DNA of 64,000 nucleotides from Agelaius tricolor. Taxonomy: Eukaryota; Chordata; Aves; Passeriformes; Icteridae. Shown piece after piece: positions 62,826 to 64,000 of this stretch. The notes under the pieces were generated by a model. It was not told the origin of the DNA and ran no database searches. It worked only from the letters and a program-made list of their open reading frames with translations. Position 1 is the first letter of the stretch. Each line of letters starts with the position of its first letter. Location of the stretch: contig JALJCS010000002.1 in the NCBI GenBank assembly GCA_023055355.1, positions 77,581,001 to 77,645,000 on the forward strand, read 5' to 3'. A program made the position numbers and the translations under genes.

Positions 62826-63985
62826 ATGCCAAAACTAAGCTCAGAGATGTTGCAAAAGCTGGGGAAAAAGTCCAGGAGGAAGACACAACTTGGGAAAATA
62901 TGGGGGACATGGTATGAACACTTGAAAATATCTAAAATCAAAAAAAAAAAAAATCTTCCCCATATGCCAGTAAGTGCAGGCACATGAGCAAAGCTTGCCC
63001 AAATTGATCCCCGCTGAAGGCTAAAAGAGAAAAGAAGGACTTACAAACAGGCTGGAATGGAGATATCATCAAAGGAATTGCAATTGGAGGAGAAAAAAAA
63101 GAAAAGTGGGAAATTTGGGCAATTTAGTGACTAGAAGAAAATGGACCGGGATTATATCAGAGCAGTGCAAAAAACCAAAAGATGCCAAAATTAAGCCCAC
63201 AGATGTTGCAAAAGCCGGGGAAAATGTCAAGGAAGAAGAGAAATCTTGGAGAGGAAGATATGAGGGACATGGTATGAACACTTGAAAAAATCTAAAATCA
63301 AAAAAAAAAAATCTTCCCCATATGCCAGTAAGTGCAGGCACATGTGCAAAGCTTGCCCAAATTGATCCCCGCTGAAGGCTAAAAGAGAAAAGAAGGACTT
63401 ACAAACAGGCTGGAGCGGAGATATCATCAAAGGAATTGCAATTGGAGGAGAAAAAAAAGAAAAGTGGGAAATTTGGGCAATTTAGTGACTAGAAGAAAAT
63501 GGACCGGGATTATATCAGAGCAGTGCAAAAAACCAAAAGATGCCAAAACTAAGCTCACAGACCTTGCAAAAGCTGGGGAAAAAGTCAAGAAGGAAGACAC
63601 AACTTGGAGGGGAAGATTTAAAAGACATGGCATGGAGGCTTCAAAAGAAGAAAAAAAAAAAGGAAAAAATCTTTCCCAAAGTCCAAGCCATCAAAAGGCA
63701 TGGCATGTCATCAAGTGCAGGGACATGCACCAAAGATTCCTCTCTTGGTCCCCATTGAAATCGCAAGATTCCGTTTCCCTTCCCGAAAGGAAATTTCATT
63801 TCCTTTCGGGAAGGAAACGGAATCTTGCGACCCTGGAAAGAAAGGCTTCCAAAGCCTCGGGAAAGGAGATAGGATCAAATGAAATGCGAGTGAAAAAAGA
63901 GGCAAAAAAGCCAGAAAATGGGGACTTGTCGTGTCTTCCAGAAATGGTCTGTGAGGAAAAGAGCTGCATTGCAAAGCACCAAAAG
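62826..63985 (+). repeat. Unit 55 (class 7 variant, 1160 bp)
   Basis: A: ctaag, tccagg, run 14, atgagc, then ccccgc (C at 63012) with aatgg, a combination seen only here. B: aagaag, ggtatg, full. Confidence 0.95.
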
Positions 63986-64000
63986 ATGCCAAAAGTAAGC
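63986..64000 (+). repeat. Partial unit 56: first 15 bases of monomer A
   Basis: The window ends in atgccaaaagtaagc, the gtaag form of the A head. The array continues beyond the right edge. Confidence 0.95.

Larger units (their letters stand above)
1..64000 (+). repeat. Satellite array, 1155-1162 bp three-monomer unit, 55 complete copies
   Basis: The same block recurs head to tail, always in the same orientation, from the first base to the last. Units are numbered from the start of monomer A. Lengths are fully explained by a 5-bp loss near the end of monomer B and by A-run lengths. The unit entries give these sites in order. In A: gtaag or ctaag; tcaagg or tccagg; A-run length; atgtgc or atgagc; ccccgc or ccctgc; aacgg or aatgg. 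In B: aaaaag or aagaag; ggtatg or gggatg; A-run length; full or 5-bp loss (d5). In C: gatcaaatg or gatccaatg. Defaults, unless stated, are a B run of 12, full B and gatcaaatg. Genotypes were read by eye and with the help of translated frames, so some silent differences may be missed. No gene, tRNA, rRNA or transposon interrupts the array. Confidence 0.98.

Noticed and set aside
1..64000. CRISPR array
   Set aside because: Repeats are over a thousand bases long with no unique spacers between them; spacing comes from monomers of the same family, and there are no cas genes.
1..64000. rDNA spacer, telomeric or subtelomeric repeat
   Set aside because: No rRNA sequence, no TTAGGG-like runs on either strand, and no promoter-like spacer elements are present; the period is uniform throughout.

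Overview
The whole window is satellite DNA. It is one head-to-tail tandem array, running off both ends, of a repeat unit of 1155-1162 bp (mean about 1158 bp). I count 55 complete units plus a 270-bp fragment at the left edge and 15 bp at the right edge. No base falls outside the array, and I find no credible protein-coding gene, RNA gene, mobile element, CRISPR array or single-copy sequence.

Each unit has three related monomers in fixed order: A (about 357 bp), B (about 358 bp) and C (about 446 bp). All three begin with atgccaaaa. A and B carry an internal A-run of 12-16 bases followed by tcttcccc. C is diverged and carries about 70 bp of extra sequence, a near-perfect palindrome able to form a 33-bp stem with a TTC loop. 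The palindrome appears unchanged in all 56 copies present. The + strand is strongly purine-rich.

The units are nearly identical but not clonal. About a dozen diagnostic sites give each unit a haplotype, and the order of haplotypes shows higher-order structure that changes along the array. Units 1-7 recur as units 9-15 (shift 9265 bp). Units 14-25 follow a three-unit rhythm, partly interrupted. Units 25-29 recur as units 44-48 (shift 22003 bp). Units 32-37 are directly followed by their copy, units 38-43 (shift 6948 bp). Units 50-53 have a two-unit period (2321 bp). This is the pattern left by repeated unequal exchange and gene conversion.

The organism is a eukaryote. Three of the C/T variants are CpG-to-TpG changes, which fits a genome with CpG methylation such as a vertebrate. 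The purine-rich, gggaaa-rich texture reminds me of avian satellites, but I cannot name a species or a known family. A centromeric or heterochromatic location (pericentromere, microchromosome or sex chromosome) is the natural reading of such a long homogeneous array. It is an inference and nothing in the sequence proves it.
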